Below are positions 16,372-24,820 of a stretch of 40,337 nt of DNA, in pieces (the first letter of the stretch is position 1; every line of letters begins with the position of its first letter). Location of the stretch: the NCBI GenBank assembly GCA_022784645.1, contig JALFZG010000059.1, forward strand, positions 1-40,337, read 5' to 3'. The notes under the pieces were generated by a model. That model did no database searches. It had not been told where the DNA came from and saw nothing but the letters and a program-made list of their open reading frames with translations. The position numbers and the translations under genes are program-made. The DNA comes from Bacteroidales bacterium. Its GTDB lineage: Bacteria > Bacteroidota > Bacteroidia > Bacteroidales > Paludibacteraceae.

Positions 16372-16403
16372 TTTGCATAATTCCAAATAAAGTAGTATCT
16401 TTG
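16372..16403 (+). promoter_or_regulatory. Bacteroidota promoter of symporter-fusion gene
   Basis: TTTG (16372-16375), 20 bp, TATCTTTG (16396-16403): consensus match. It leaves a leader of about 80 nt before the ATG at 16492, and is divergent from the barrel gene promoter. Confidence 0.8.
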
Positions 16404-16491
16404 CGAGGTTTTTTACTAAATTTTACCATAAAAGCACACGAAAACCTCCAATGAAGAGGTAAAAGAAAAACTTAATCTAAAATCCAATAGT

Positions 16492-19032
16492 ATGGCAAGA
16501 AACCAATTTGCAAGTAAGTTTGGTACGATGGCGGCCATTGCCGGTTCTGCCGTTGGCCTGGGAAACATTTGGAAATTCCCCTACGTTGCCGGTCAGAATG
16601 GTGGCGCGGCCTTTTTGATTATTTACATTGTTATCTCATTGTTGATTTCGGTACCTGTGATGCTTTCAGAGTTTGTGATTGGCAGGAAAGGTCAGAGCAA
16701 CACGTATCGGAGTTTTGTTCGCGTAGGCGGCAGCAAAGGTTGGGGAGCGGTAGGCGGAATAGAGATTCTTGCGGGCCTCACTATTTTGGCTTTTTATTGC
16801 GTAGTGGCAGGTTGGTCGCTCCAATACATCTTCCATAGCATCGGTTATGGCTTTGAGGGGATGACGTATGCCGAGATGTCGGATATGTTTGACGGCTTCA
16901 TCAACAGCTGGAAACCAGTACTTTGGACGATTCTGTTTTTGGGGATGAACTGCATTATTTTGGCTTTTGGCGTAAGTAAAGGTATCGAGCGTTGCTCGAA
17001 GTTTATGATTCCTGCACTGTTCTTGATTCTCCTGATGCTAGCCATCGTATCCATTTGGCAGGATGGCTGGGCTAAGGGTGCAGCTTTCTTGTTGAAACCG
17101 GATTGGAGTGCAGTAACCGGTCAGACGATTATCATGGCGCTCGGTCAGTCGTTTTTCTCGCTGAGTTTGGGTATGGCGGCCATGGTGACGTACGGTTCTT
17201 ACATACAGAAAGATCAGAGTTTGGTCAGCGTGTCGCTAACGGTAACGGCCGCCACTGTATTGATGGCAATATTGGCAGGATTGGCTATTTTCCCGAGCGT
17301 ATTTACGTATGGTGTAGAGGTAACGAGCGGTCCTGCACTGGTGTTTAAGACCTTGCCTCCGCTGTTTGCGCAACTCCCGGGCGGACGGATAGTCAGTGTG
17401 CTGTTTTTTGTGCTGCTGTTCTTTGCAGCCATCACGTCATCGTTCTCACTGCTGGAATCGGGAGCTGCATATATATCTGAGGAGTGGAAATTCCGCGGCA
17501 AACCGGTAGGACGAGTAGCCGCATTGGCGATACTCTTCGTATTGGTGGGTTCGCTTTCGGTAGTGTGCGCACTGAGTCAGATTGAGGGTTCGAGCCTCAA
17601 GATTTTGGGATTCACGGTATTTGATTTCACGGATCTCTTGACCTCCAATTTCATCCTTCCATTGGGCGGAATTGCTGCATGTATATTGGTAGGACAGTTA
17701 GTAGATAAAGAAGTGGTATTCAACGAGTTGACTTCTGACGGCAGATACAAGTCAAAGATGGTAAAAGGTTTCTACTGGTTGGCTCGTTACGTTTGTCCGA
17801 TTATTATTTTCTACATGTTTATCAATGGCGTCAATTCGATAGAGCGCCCGAGTGCCCCGGTAGCCGAACAGGTGGTAGTATCGTATCCGAAGGCTGAATA
17901 TGAGCAGTCGAAGATGGTGCTGATGCATACTCCCGGTCGCGAGTTGTATGATGGCGTTATTCATCCTGCAGCCGGTCTTTTTGAAAGCTATTTCAGCATT
18001 GAGAAGGCCGCAGAGCAGCATGATGCTATTAAGGCTCAGCTAAAGAAACAGGGTTGCGAAGTATATACGATAGAGGAGGTACTGTATTCGATGCAACGGG
18101 ATTCGCTCGAAGCACTTGCCGGGAAAGCTCTGTGTTATGAACCAGCCGATGAGGCATACGAACGTCAGACGCTCCTGCAGATGAGCACGGAAGATTTGAT
18201 TCGTACGATTCTGCTTCGTCCGACTGTAAGTCTCAGCCCAACGGACAAGAACACAGGTGTAGAAGCCACCTATAGTCAGACTCCTTTGAGCAACCTGTAT
18301 TTCATGCGTGGGCAAGCAATCGTAACGCCCGCTGGCATAGTGATGGGCAGGATGAACTCTCAGCAACGAGCTGATGAAGTGGAACTTGTGCGCTATTGTC
18401 TCTCGCATTTGGGCATTCACCCGATATATTGTGTAACGGGCGAAGATGCGTATATGGAGGGCGATGATTATCTGGCCTTTGGTACGGTATCGGTAATAGG
18501 CGATGGTTTGCGCACGAATATGGCCGCCATTCAGCAGCTGATGGCTGCTAACTGCCTCGGACACGACACAGTAGTGGTGGTGCACGATAAGATGCGCATT
18601 CAAAAGCAGATGGCTCTTGACACCTATTTTAATATTATAGATAAGGACCTGGTAACGCTCTGTGCGAACCGCTATGATGCCAAGGAAGGTGACGAAGCTT
18701 ACCTGAGTTGCGATATCTACGTAAAGCAAGCCGGTGAACAAAACGAGCAGACGGGCAATTACGGGTTGGTTGCAAGCAGCTTAGGCTATAGAGAATGGCT
18801 GGAGAACCGAGGAGTGGAGATTATCCGCATCTCCGATGAAGATGCTGCTCATTATGCCAACACCTACCTCACTATAGCTCCAAGACATATCGTGGCCATT
18901 CAAGGACAGTCCATTGATTTGGGCAATCAGTTGAGGAAGCATGATGTGATGGTAGATTGGGTAGATGCCTCTACATTGGTGAAGGGCTATGGCGGCATTC
19001 GTCAGCTCACGCAAGTATTGCAACGAAAATAA
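16492..19032 (+). CDS. Sodium:neurotransmitter symporter fused to degenerate arginine-deiminase domain
   Basis: An 846-residue fusion. Residues 1-450 are an NSS/SNF sodium-coupled amino-acid transporter: AIAGSAVGLGNIWKFPY at 15-31 is the TM1 signature, and eleven hydrophobic segments can be counted, the last at about 428-449. Residues ~475-846 read as an arginine-deiminase/GME-fold domain: NLYFMRG (601-607), EGDD (656-659), GLRTN (672-676), MALD (707-710), TIAPRHIVAI (794-803), GYGGIRQ (832-838). The canonical motifs are FxRD, EGGD, MHLD and GGxRC, so Asp is Gly607, His is Ala708 and the nucleophilic Cys is Gln838. The domain should be catalytically dead. With N-in topology and eleven helices it would lie in the periplasm. 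A consensus promoter precedes it and a terminator follows. The transported substrate is unknown. Confidence 0.85.
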   Translation: MARNQFASKFGTMAAIAGSAVGLGNIWKFPYVAGQNGGAAFLIIYIVISLLISVPVMLSEFVIGRKGQSNTYRSFVRVGGSKGWGAVGGIEILAGLTILAFYCVVAGWSLQYIFHSIGYGFEGMTYAEMSDMFDGFINSWKPVLWTILFLGMNCIILAFGVSKGIERCSKFMIPALFLILLMLAIVSIWQDGWAKGAAFLLKPDWSAVTGQTIIMALGQSFFSLSLGMAAMVTYGSYIQKDQSLVSVSLTVTAATVLMAILAGLAIFPSVFTYGVEVTSGPALVFKTLPPLFAQLPGGRIVSVLFFVLLFFAAITSSFSLLESGAAYISEEWKFRGKPVGRVAALAILFVLVGSLSVVCALSQIEGSSLKILGFTVFDFTDLLTSNFILPLGGIAACILVGQLVDKEVVFNELTSDGRYKSKMVKGFYWLARYVCPIIIFYMFINGVNSIERPSAPVAEQVVVSYPKAEYEQSKMVLMHTPGRELYDGVIHPAAGLFESYFSIEKAAEQHDAIKAQLKKQGCEVYTIEEVLYSMQRDSLEALAGKALCYEPADEAYERQTLLQMSTEDLIRTILLRPTVSLSPTDKNTGVEATYSQTPLSNLYFMRGQAIVTPAGIVMGRMNSQQRADEVELVRYCLSHLGIHPIYCVTGEDAYMEGDDYLAFGTVSVIGDGLRTNMAAIQQLMAANCLGHDTVVVVHDKMRIQKQMALDTYFNIIDKDLVTLCANRYDAKEGDEAYLSCDIYVKQAGEQNEQTGNYGLVASSLGYREWLENRGVEIIRISDEDAAHYANTYLTIAPRHIVAIQGQSIDLGNQLRKHDVMVDWVDASTLVKGYGGIRQLTQVLQRK

Positions 19033-19051
19033 GGCCTCTATCAGAAATAGT

Positions 19052-19089
19052 AATCCTCCCTATCGAGCTATCGGTGGGGAGGATTTTTT
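19052..19089 (+). terminator. Rho-independent terminator of the symporter-fusion gene
   Basis: Stem AATCCTCCC (19052-19060) with GGGAGGATT (19077-19085), followed by a T6 tract, 20 bp past the stop codon. Confidence 0.85.
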
Positions 19090-19173
19090 GCGGGTGCGAT
19101 TATTGAAGGTGAAAATGTTTGGCAAGCGGAATCCGTAAAAAAAATGAGTTTGCGGCTCAGTTCAATGCGGACC

Positions 19174-20331
19174 TTATCGAAGAAGAGCAAGCGGAACGGC
19201 AGCAGCCATAGCTGCATATGCCTGTTCTGAGGGATGGAGATGATCGCCAGAATCGAATCCGGGAGCAAAAGCACGAGGGTCAGCAGCATCGCGAACAGCT
19301 TGGTCAAAATCCACACAGCCATCGAAGAGCGATGATGAGCGCAACCATTCATTGAACTGCTGCCGCATGGTTTCGCGCATTGGGAGGTAGGTTCGCCATC
19401 CTAAGATGGGCAATAAGGTAGCGCTCCAAACAGAGAGTCCTCGAGCTCGAGCATGATTGATATACAGTTGCTCCACCCCATCGCATAAGTCTCTGACTGT
19501 AGGTAAATCCGACCATGGGCGGAAACAATTATCTGCTTCTCCTACCGGATGGATGATATCATTGATACCATGCTGGATAATCACTGCTCTTGCTCCCGAT
19601 ACGGAGTCGATCTCTATGGGGAAACGTGTGGTTCCTTTGAGTCCATACGCCTGATAGGTGATGCAATCATACTGGCGGAGGATACGGGTGCCGCTAACTG
19701 CACGACGGATGATAGCAACATGCTGGCAGTCTTCTTCCATAGCACGAATACTGAGGAAATCTGGCCAAGACTGAGCTGTAATGCTGTCACCGAAACAGAT
19801 GAGCGCATAATTATCAGCCTCAGTAAAGATATCGATGGTGTTTAAGAAATAAAACCAATTCGTATTGCGGGTCAGATCGCGCGGAAGAACGGCTTCATCA
19901 GCAAAATTACCATAGGCATATTGGCCTTTGGAAAGCGGGCCCGTAATGAGGGTGCCTGCATTCATCTGGGTAAACTCACCTAAGTAGATGGAAACGATCA
20001 GGGTTTCGCCTGCTTCAATAGAAAGAGGGAGCTCATCAGATAGGATTTCTTTTCCCGGAAGAATCACTCCTTCTGCATTTCCGACAAACGTAAGATGGCG
20101 ACTATTGGTGGGCGCACATTCGTTATTACGAAGGAGGGAAACAGCTACAGAGGTCAACGTAACGGGTTCAGTACCGGTGAGGTTGCTGAAACGCAAACGA
20201 ATCTTGCTTCCGCTAAAGCACATACGAATGGGATAGCGGAGGGTAAGATCACGGGCGTAAGTAGATTCTTTGCGGTCAGTAATAGAAGTGGCATTCCCCC
20301 AACAACTGACCCATTTGGAAAAAGTAGTCAT
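19174..20331 (-). CDS. SGNH/GDSL hydrolase
   Basis: A 385-residue esterase/lipase-type hydrolase. An N-terminal beta-sandwich-like domain (about 1-170) with TLRYPIRMCFSGSKIRLRFS and LSIEAGETLIVSIYLGEF precedes the catalytic domain. FGDSIT (180-185) carries Ser182 or Ser183, AVSGTRIL (211-218) the oxyanion glycine, HGIND (254-258) the Asn, and DHLHPS (363-368) the Asp/His pair. No signal peptide is visible, so it may be cytoplasmic unless the start is further upstream. Similar proteins remove acyl groups from glycans or lipids; the substrate here is unknown. Upstream, a candidate small RNA or attenuated leader points towards it. It converges on the symporter-fusion gene. Confidence 0.85.
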   Translation of the reverse strand: MTTFSKWVSCWGNATSITDRKESTYARDLTLRYPIRMCFSGSKIRLRFSNLTGTEPVTLTSVAVSLLRNNECAPTNSRHLTFVGNAEGVILPGKEILSDELPLSIEAGETLIVSIYLGEFTQMNAGTLITGPLSKGQYAYGNFADEAVLPRDLTRNTNWFYFLNTIDIFTEADNYALICFGDSITAQSWPDFLSIRAMEEDCQHVAIIRRAVSGTRILRQYDCITYQAYGLKGTTRFPIEIDSVSGARAVIIQHGINDIIHPVGEADNCFRPWSDLPTVRDLCDGVEQLYINHARARGLSVWSATLLPILGWRTYLPMRETMRQQFNEWLRSSSLFDGCVDFDQAVRDAADPRAFAPGFDSGDHLHPSEQAYAAMAAAVPLALLR

Positions 20332-20441
20332 AAGAGCTGCAAATGATGAAAATAGGCGGGCAAAAATCCAACCTTAAAAATTGCGAAAATTGGGATTCTG
20401 CATTTCGCTAAAGGGTATCTTTCAGGAGAGGATTTCGTGCT

Positions 20442-20510
20442 AAAAAAAGAAAGGATGTCATCTCGACATCCCAATCTTTACTTAACCTTAAATCTAATAC
20501 CATGAAAAAC
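20442..20510 (-). ncRNA. Candidate ~70-nt small RNA or prematurely terminated leader
   Basis: A consensus promoter (20517-20548) is followed only ~40 nt after the predicted start by a hairpin, GGATGTC (20453-20459) with GACATCC (20465-20471) and a 5-nt loop. A T-rich tract (TTTCTTTTTTT) comes directly after it on the minus strand. The transcript would be about 70 nt. Its only open frame has no convincing coding potential. It lies between queH (ends 20805) and the SGNH hydrolase gene (starts 20331), so it could be an independent sRNA or an attenuator of the hydrolase gene. The hairpin would also terminate queH transcripts. Confidence 0.55.
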
Positions 20511-20516
20511 ACGATG

Positions 20517-20548
20517 CAAAATTACTGCTTTTCTGCAATACTACCAAA
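20517..20548 (-). promoter_or_regulatory. Bacteroidota promoter of candidate small RNA
   Basis: On the minus strand TTTG (20545-20548), 20 bp, TAATTTTG (20517-20524): consensus elements and spacing, with no gene start within 180 bp downstream. The rest of the 20332-20804 gap is AT-rich with nothing else recognised, except the tandem repeat at its right end. Confidence 0.7.
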
Positions 20549-20702
20549 TATTTTGCTAAAAAAATCGCTAAAATACCGCATTTTTCGTTATTTTGCTATA
20601 TATAGATTGCAAAAATGGGTATTTTTGACGATTATTAACAAACAATCGATTAATTTCAAGAAAGAAAGGGAGGGGTCAAAATGGGGAATTCGCCATAGAA
20701 AA

Positions 20703-20829
20703 CTCGCCTCATTGGGCGGGATGCTTATCGAGATGAATTATTGAAGATCACTCGCCTCATTGGGCGGGAAGCTTATCGAGATGAATTATTGAAGACCACT
20801 CGCCTCATTGGGCGGGAAGCTTATCGAGA
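20703..20829. repeat. 48-bp tandem repeat including the queH stop codon
   Basis: Two full copies and one partial copy with period 48 bp: CTCGCCTCATTGGGCGGG begins at 20703, 20751 and 20799, followed by (A/T)GCTTATCGAGATGAATTATT. The rightmost copy lies inside queH and encodes its last residues and TGA stop (20805-20807). The other two repeat that 3' end outside the gene. Each copy has a CGCC..GGGCG stem. Confidence 0.85.
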
Positions 20830-21365
20830 ATGGCCATTGAATATTCGCAACCACAGTAGCGTTGGTTGTAGAACTGATGTTCGCGGAGGAGTTCTGATCG
20901 GCGTTGCTGCAGTCCGCCTTTTCGCCAGTTGCGGTCCCAAAACTCCACCCCACCCACTTGTTCGGCCGCCCAATGACCGGCAATGGCGATTTGCTCGAGC
21001 GATTTCCAGCGGGAGGATGCGAGGGTAGTAGTAAAGGTAGTAATGCCTAATTCCTTGCATTTACGGGCAGAACGAAGCATACGCATACGGAAGCATTCCA
21101 AACAGCGCGAACCACGCTCTGGCTCGTTTTCTCTACCGGCAGCTACTTGCTGAAGCCAAAGCTGATGATCATAGTCATCATCGATTACTTGCAGCCCTAA
21201 TTCGGTAGCATAGCGAGTGAGCTCATTCTTGCGAATGAGATATTCCTCCTGAGGGTAGATATTAGGATTGGAGAAGAAGAGGACCGGACGATAGTCGTTT
21301 TGCATCATCCATTCGATGATAGCGGACGAACAGGGGGCACAACAGCAATGAAGCAGGATAGTCAT
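20805..21365 (-). CDS. queH: Epoxyqueuosine reductase QueH
   Basis: A 186-residue DUF208/QueH protein, which catalyses the last step of queuosine synthesis by reducing epoxyqueuosine in tRNA. From the ATG at 21365 it begins MTILLHCCCAPCSS. The clustered cysteines in that N-terminus, in SRCLECFRMR and in RYCGCEYS match the metal/iron-sulfur ligands expected for QueH. YEYFYGNPNIYP-like sequence (here FFSNPNIYPQEEYL) and TTFTTTLASSRWKS are also typical. A start at 21392 adds nine residues and is less likely. It is the non-cobalamin alternative to QueG. The gene stands alone, with its 3' end inside a 48-bp tandem repeat. Confidence 0.9.
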   Translation of the reverse strand: MTILLHCCCAPCSSAIIEWMMQNDYRPVLFFSNPNIYPQEEYLIRKNELTRYATELGLQVIDDDYDHQLWLQQVAAGRENEPERGSRCLECFRMRMLRSARKCKELGITTFTTTLASSRWKSLEQIAIAGHWAAEQVGGVEFWDRNWRKGGLQQRRSELLREHQFYNQRYCGCEYSMAILDKLPAQ

Positions 21366-21430
21366 AAATAGAGAAAAATTGAAGTCTCTCACCTGTTCTC
21401 CCTATGCGAGAGAGAGGAGATGGGAGAAAG

Positions 21431-21490
21431 ACGCAGATAATATCTGCTGCCAATGAACAATACAATTCCCCAAAATCAAAGATTTTCGGG
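21431..21490. repeat. Palindrome mosaic block 6 (modules A and D)
   Basis: Module A with a third stem version, GCAGATAATATCTGC (21433-21447), followed by the conserved GCCAATGAACAATAC flank and module D, CCCCAAAATCAAAG then ATTTTCGGGG (21468-21491). The order and orientation match copies 14-18 kb away. Confidence 0.8.
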
Positions 21491-21590
21491 GGGAGTAAGA
21501 GGAAGGGAAAAGCAGAGCGCAATAGGGAGCCAAAGATGAGAAAGAACAAGCGCTAAAAGGGAAGTGATAAGAGGGGATATTAAGGAAGAA

Positions 21591-21618
21591 TGAGCGCCCC
21601 GCGGGGGCGGGACGCTCA
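21591..21618. terminator. G+C-rich stem-loop
   Basis: TGAGCG-x-CCCGC pairs with GCGGG-x-CGCTCA around a short G-rich loop. In the minus direction TTCTTCCTT follows, so it may terminate transcripts of the secreted-protein gene beyond the tandem repeats. A weak terminator or a structured 3' end are both possible. Confidence 0.4.
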
Positions 21619-21633
21619 AGGGAGAGCGATGAT

Positions 21634-21880
21634 GGCGGAATCAGATGATGAAGCCAAAGGCGGAATCAAATGATGAAGTCAAAGGCGGAATCTGAGATGA
21701 AGCCAAAGGCAGAATCAGATGATGGAGCCAAAGGCGGGATCAGATGATGGAGCCAAAGGCAGAATCAGATGATGGAGCCAAAGGCAGAATCTGAAATGGA
21801 GTCAAAGTCGGGATCAGATGATGAAGCCAAAAGCGGAATCTGATGATGAAGCCAAAGGCAGCATCGGATGAGAGCCATCA
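21634..21880. repeat. ~25-bp tandem repeat, ten copies
   Basis: About ten degenerate copies of GGCGGAATCAGATGATGAAG plus CCAAA, spaced 24-25 bp. They begin 15 bp past the stop codon at 21896 and are interrupted by stops in the gene's frame, so they are non-coding. Copies differ at fixed positions (GCGGAATC, GCAGAATC, GCGGGATC). Confidence 0.85.
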
Positions 21881-21895
21881 AACGCTTAGGGGCTA

Positions 21896-22849
21896 TTACT
21901 CCTTGATACCAAGGGCATTGTAACGCTCTTCGCCAACGTAGATTACGAGACGGCCGTTCTCAATCACTTTGCGAATGTTTATAGCCTCTACGTTCTCAAC
22001 AGCGGTCTGCTCCTCAACGCACAAGGTATATTTACCAGCAGAGTAGTCAAGAATGATAACAGTATCAGCACCAAGGGTAATGTTCGGGTTGTCGTACCAA
22101 TTACCTGCAGAGTCAAGAAGCTGAATCTGGTTCGTCCAATCGTTATCGGGAGTAGCTTTGAACTTGAAAGCGTGACCAACCTCATCTTCGAACTCATATT
22201 TATACTTACCAACATTCTCACCATCAGGGATAAGATCCATAGCTACACCTTCGCTCCAACCATTGAAGTCACCAATGATATGTGGGTCGAAGCTGTTACC
22301 AGCCTCGTCAGCGCAAAAAGGTGCATCGAGAATAACGGTATAGTTGTGTTTCTCAGCTGCAACGCAAGGAGTGTTGCCGTTCTTCCACATACCGAAAGCG
22401 ATTACAACTGGAGCATCGGTGCCATATCCGCCCAAATTAACCTCACCCGAATAACCCGGGGTAATCGAAACCGTACCACGTACAACTACAGCGTCGTCAC
22501 CAAGCTGGTAATCCCAAGAGAAAGTGCCATCGGACTTAAGCTGAACGGGCTTACCTTGGATGTCTTCAGAAGCATCGGTAAGAGAGGTAACATACCAACC
22601 AGCGAAGTTCTCAACCGGCTCAAACTTAACAAGTGCAGTAGGATCCGTTGACCAGCTGCAATACGTACCGGTGAAAACAATGTCGTTGCAAATCTCAGCG
22701 GTGGTGTAGAAAGCAACTACTACGTTAGCACCTTCAGCCTTGTAAGCATTGAGGGTAGCGTCATCGGGTACGGTGGTAGGTACCTCAACGGTAGCAAAAG
22801 CAGCTACACATGCGAACAAAGCGCATGCAAAAGAGAAAAATTTCTTCAT
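21896..22849 (-). CDS. Secreted protein with starch-module-like domain and C-terminal tail
   Basis: A 317-residue secreted protein with signal peptide MKKFFSFACALFACVAAFA. There is no lipobox after the cleavage site. DPHIIGDFNGWSEG at about 199-212, followed by KYKYEFEDEVGHAFKFKA, looks like an E-set/CBM48-type carbohydrate-binding fold. FTGTYCSWSTDP (59-70) is a second, poorer copy. The end KVIENGRLVIYVGEERYNALG resembles C-terminal tails of Bacteroidales proteins annotated as sorting or T9SS-type domains. It has its own promoter just past the susCD terminator and may act as an accessory glycan-binding protein in place of SusE/F. That role is inferred from position and the GDFNGW motif. Confidence 0.65.
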   Translation of the reverse strand: MKKFFSFACALFACVAAFATVEVPTTVPDDATLNAYKAEGANVVVAFYTTAEICNDIVFTGTYCSWSTDPTALVKFEPVENFAGWYVTSLTDASEDIQGKPVQLKSDGTFSWDYQLGDDAVVVRGTVSITPGYSGEVNLGGYGTDAPVVIAFGMWKNGNTPCVAAEKHNYTVILDAPFCADEAGNSFDPHIIGDFNGWSEGVAMDLIPDGENVGKYKYEFEDEVGHAFKFKATPDNDWTNQIQLLDSAGNWYDNPNITLGADTVIILDYSAGKYTLCVEEQTAVENVEAINIRKVIENGRLVIYVGEERYNALGIKE

Positions 22850-22918
22850 AAGAATAAATTTTAAAAAATGAATAATAAAGTTTATTTAAAAAAATTGATT
22901 ATCAATCGAAAAAACGCA

Positions 22919-22950
22919 CAAAGGTAGTACATTTTTTTGAATTATGCAAG
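22919..22950 (-). promoter_or_regulatory. Bacteroidota promoter of the secreted-protein gene
   Basis: On the minus strand CTTG (22947-22950), 20 bp, TACCTTTG (22919-22926). The start site would be about 65 nt before the ATG at 22849. Confidence 0.65.
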
Positions 22951-22962
22951 AAAAAAGTGAAA

Positions 22963-22997
22963 ATATTCACCCGAACCCGACTGATTCGGGTGAATAT
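22963..22997 (-). terminator. Terminator of the Sus-like operon
   Basis: A perfect 13-bp stem, ATATTCACCCGAA (22963-22975) with TTCGGGTGAATAT (22985-22997), and a 9-nt loop. In the minus direction TTTTCACTTTTTTC follows. It lies 110 bp after the susD stop codon. Confidence 0.75.
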
Positions 22998-23107
22998 GAT
23001 TGCATAAATGTATATTTATAGCGAAGTGCTCAATTATATATTGCAATTATCCAAGATAATGCAACGGCATCATAACAGAGCGGCTTAGCAATAATACATA
23101 TCGCTGC

Positions 23108-24775
23108 TTAGTAACCAATCATTGCATTTACGTTAGCAAGATTGGGGTTAGCGGTCTCGTCCGACTCGGGGATTGGGAACACGCAGAAACGTCCATCGAA
23201 TTTGCCATTGTGGCCTTCCCATACCATAGAAGCTTTTTCGCCAGCGAATTGCTCGAATCGGATAAGGTCGGTACGACGACGACCTTCACCCCAGAATTCC
23301 TTAGCCCATTCAGCCAAGAGTTGCGTATATGAGCAAGAGGTAAGTTCAGCAGCATGTGCACGACGACGGAGCGCGTTGATGGGGTCAAGCATGTTGCTGT
23401 AACGTGCTCCAGCAGGAACAGCAGCACCACGTTGCATGCACTCAGCATACGTCATGTAAGCCTCAGCAATACGGAAGAGAGGGATATCGGTGTCCACCCA
23501 ATCGGCGATACCCACGGGCGAAGTCCAGTTCCAAGGATCGGTAGAAGTGGAGTAGATACCGGTAAATTTCGGCATGCCCCAGCTTGCATACAGGTCAGAA
23601 GCGGTACCACCCGTGAGAGAAAACGCCTTTCCTTGGGTGCTGACAGAGCAGAAGATTGCACGGTCGTCTTTGAGCCGAACCGGCATCTGATACTCGTTGA
23701 GTTTGATATCCTGAGCCACTTCCTTCGACACCCACACATTGGTGATGAACTCGGGGCAAGAGCGAACGCACGTCCAAGAGTCAGAGGAGCCAGACGGAAC
23801 GAAGTCAGCATCACGTGGTGCATTTACTACGAAACGAGCGCCAGCCCACGATTGGCAATATTGTGCATCCTGATAAATGAGGAGGATAGCTTCCTTAGCA
23901 GCCGTTTGGTCGTTGTCGCCCATGAAGAGCTGCTGATATGCTGAATAATACACATGGTCATCATTACGCTCAGCAGCAGGCACGTCATAGAGCTCGTAAG
24001 CAGGGTTCTGGATGAGCTTATCAGCATAGATAGCAGCATCGTTCCAGCGAGCGAGATCGTAGTTCGGGGTACCGGGTGTGCCGAGATAAACAGCTGCATT
24101 AAGATACATACGCATCAGGATAAACTGAGCTGCACCACGGTCAACACGATACTTAGAAGCACGTTGCTCAGGGAGGAGTCCTTCGAGTTCTTTACACTCT
24201 TCTTCGAGCCAAGCAAACATCTCGGCACGAGTAGCATAAGCGGGTTTATCCGGCGAAACGTGCATCGGCATCGGTCCACCATTGAACATATCGAGCACGA
24301 AATAATAGTTGATAGCACGAATCATACGCACCTCAGCACGCTGACGAAGGGTTTTCTCATCATTGAGATCCTCGGTCATATCGAGGAAGTGGTTGCAGAG
24401 GGTGATATCGAAATAGAAACGATAGTAGATACCAGCAACGAACGTGTTGGATTTCGACCATGTCATGGGGAGGATATCAGCTACACCGGCATCGGTTGAC
24501 CAAATCCACCACACCTCATCGGTAGGGAACTCATTCAAGCTCCAGAACATACGGTAGAAACCGGAGGTACCTTCATCGATACCATCTACGTCGCCACTAC
24601 CATCGGGGCCCTTCTGACCGGTGGTACCAAAGGTGGCATACACCTTAGAGTACACCTCGTCTTGATTGAAGGTAGTATTGGTATTCGGGTCAAGAGGCGT
24701 ACGATCGAGCGAGCAAGCGGAAAGACCGAGAGCAGCTGCAATACCAAGACCCATAAAGATTTTATTGAATTTCAT
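23108..24775 (-). CDS. SusD/RagB-family outer-membrane glycan-binding lipoprotein
   Basis: A 555-residue SusD-family lipoprotein from the ATG at 24775, with MIR as a possible three-residue extension to 24784. The signal peptide ends in LSAC with Cys21 lipidated. DRTPLDPNTNTTFNQDEVY is the usual SusD beginning. RAEVRMIRAINYYFVLDMFNG lies in the first TPR helices, and FRIAEAYMTYAECMQRG and LRRRAHAAELTSCS lie near the end. The closing segment EFWGEGRRRTDLIRFEQF is diagnostic. SusD proteins cap the SusC transporter and capture oligosaccharides at the cell surface. It is 36 bp downstream of susC and last in the operon before the terminator. Confidence 0.95.
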   Translation of the reverse strand: MKFNKIFMGLGIAAALGLSACSLDRTPLDPNTNTTFNQDEVYSKVYATFGTTGQKGPDGSGDVDGIDEGTSGFYRMFWSLNEFPTDEVWWIWSTDAGVADILPMTWSKSNTFVAGIYYRFYFDITLCNHFLDMTEDLNDEKTLRQRAEVRMIRAINYYFVLDMFNGGPMPMHVSPDKPAYATRAEMFAWLEEECKELEGLLPEQRASKYRVDRGAAQFILMRMYLNAAVYLGTPGTPNYDLARWNDAAIYADKLIQNPAYELYDVPAAERNDDHVYYSAYQQLFMGDNDQTAAKEAILLIYQDAQYCQSWAGARFVVNAPRDADFVPSGSSDSWTCVRSCPEFITNVWVSKEVAQDIKLNEYQMPVRLKDDRAIFCSVSTQGKAFSLTGGTASDLYASWGMPKFTGIYSTSTDPWNWTSPVGIADWVDTDIPLFRIAEAYMTYAECMQRGAAVPAGARYSNMLDPINALRRRAHAAELTSCSYTQLLAEWAKEFWGEGRRRTDLIRFEQFAGEKASMVWEGHNGKFDGRFCVFPIPESDETANPNLANVNAMIGY

Positions 24776-24820
24776 ACGAATCATTATATTTTAAATGATC
24801 AATAATTAATTATTCAGCAA

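Noticed and set aside
20502..20744. 80-codon plus-strand frame with a good-looking leader
   Set aside because: It overlaps the promoter and hairpin of the candidate minus-strand RNA, has no domain, and ends in the 48-bp repeat. A small protein cannot be fully excluded.
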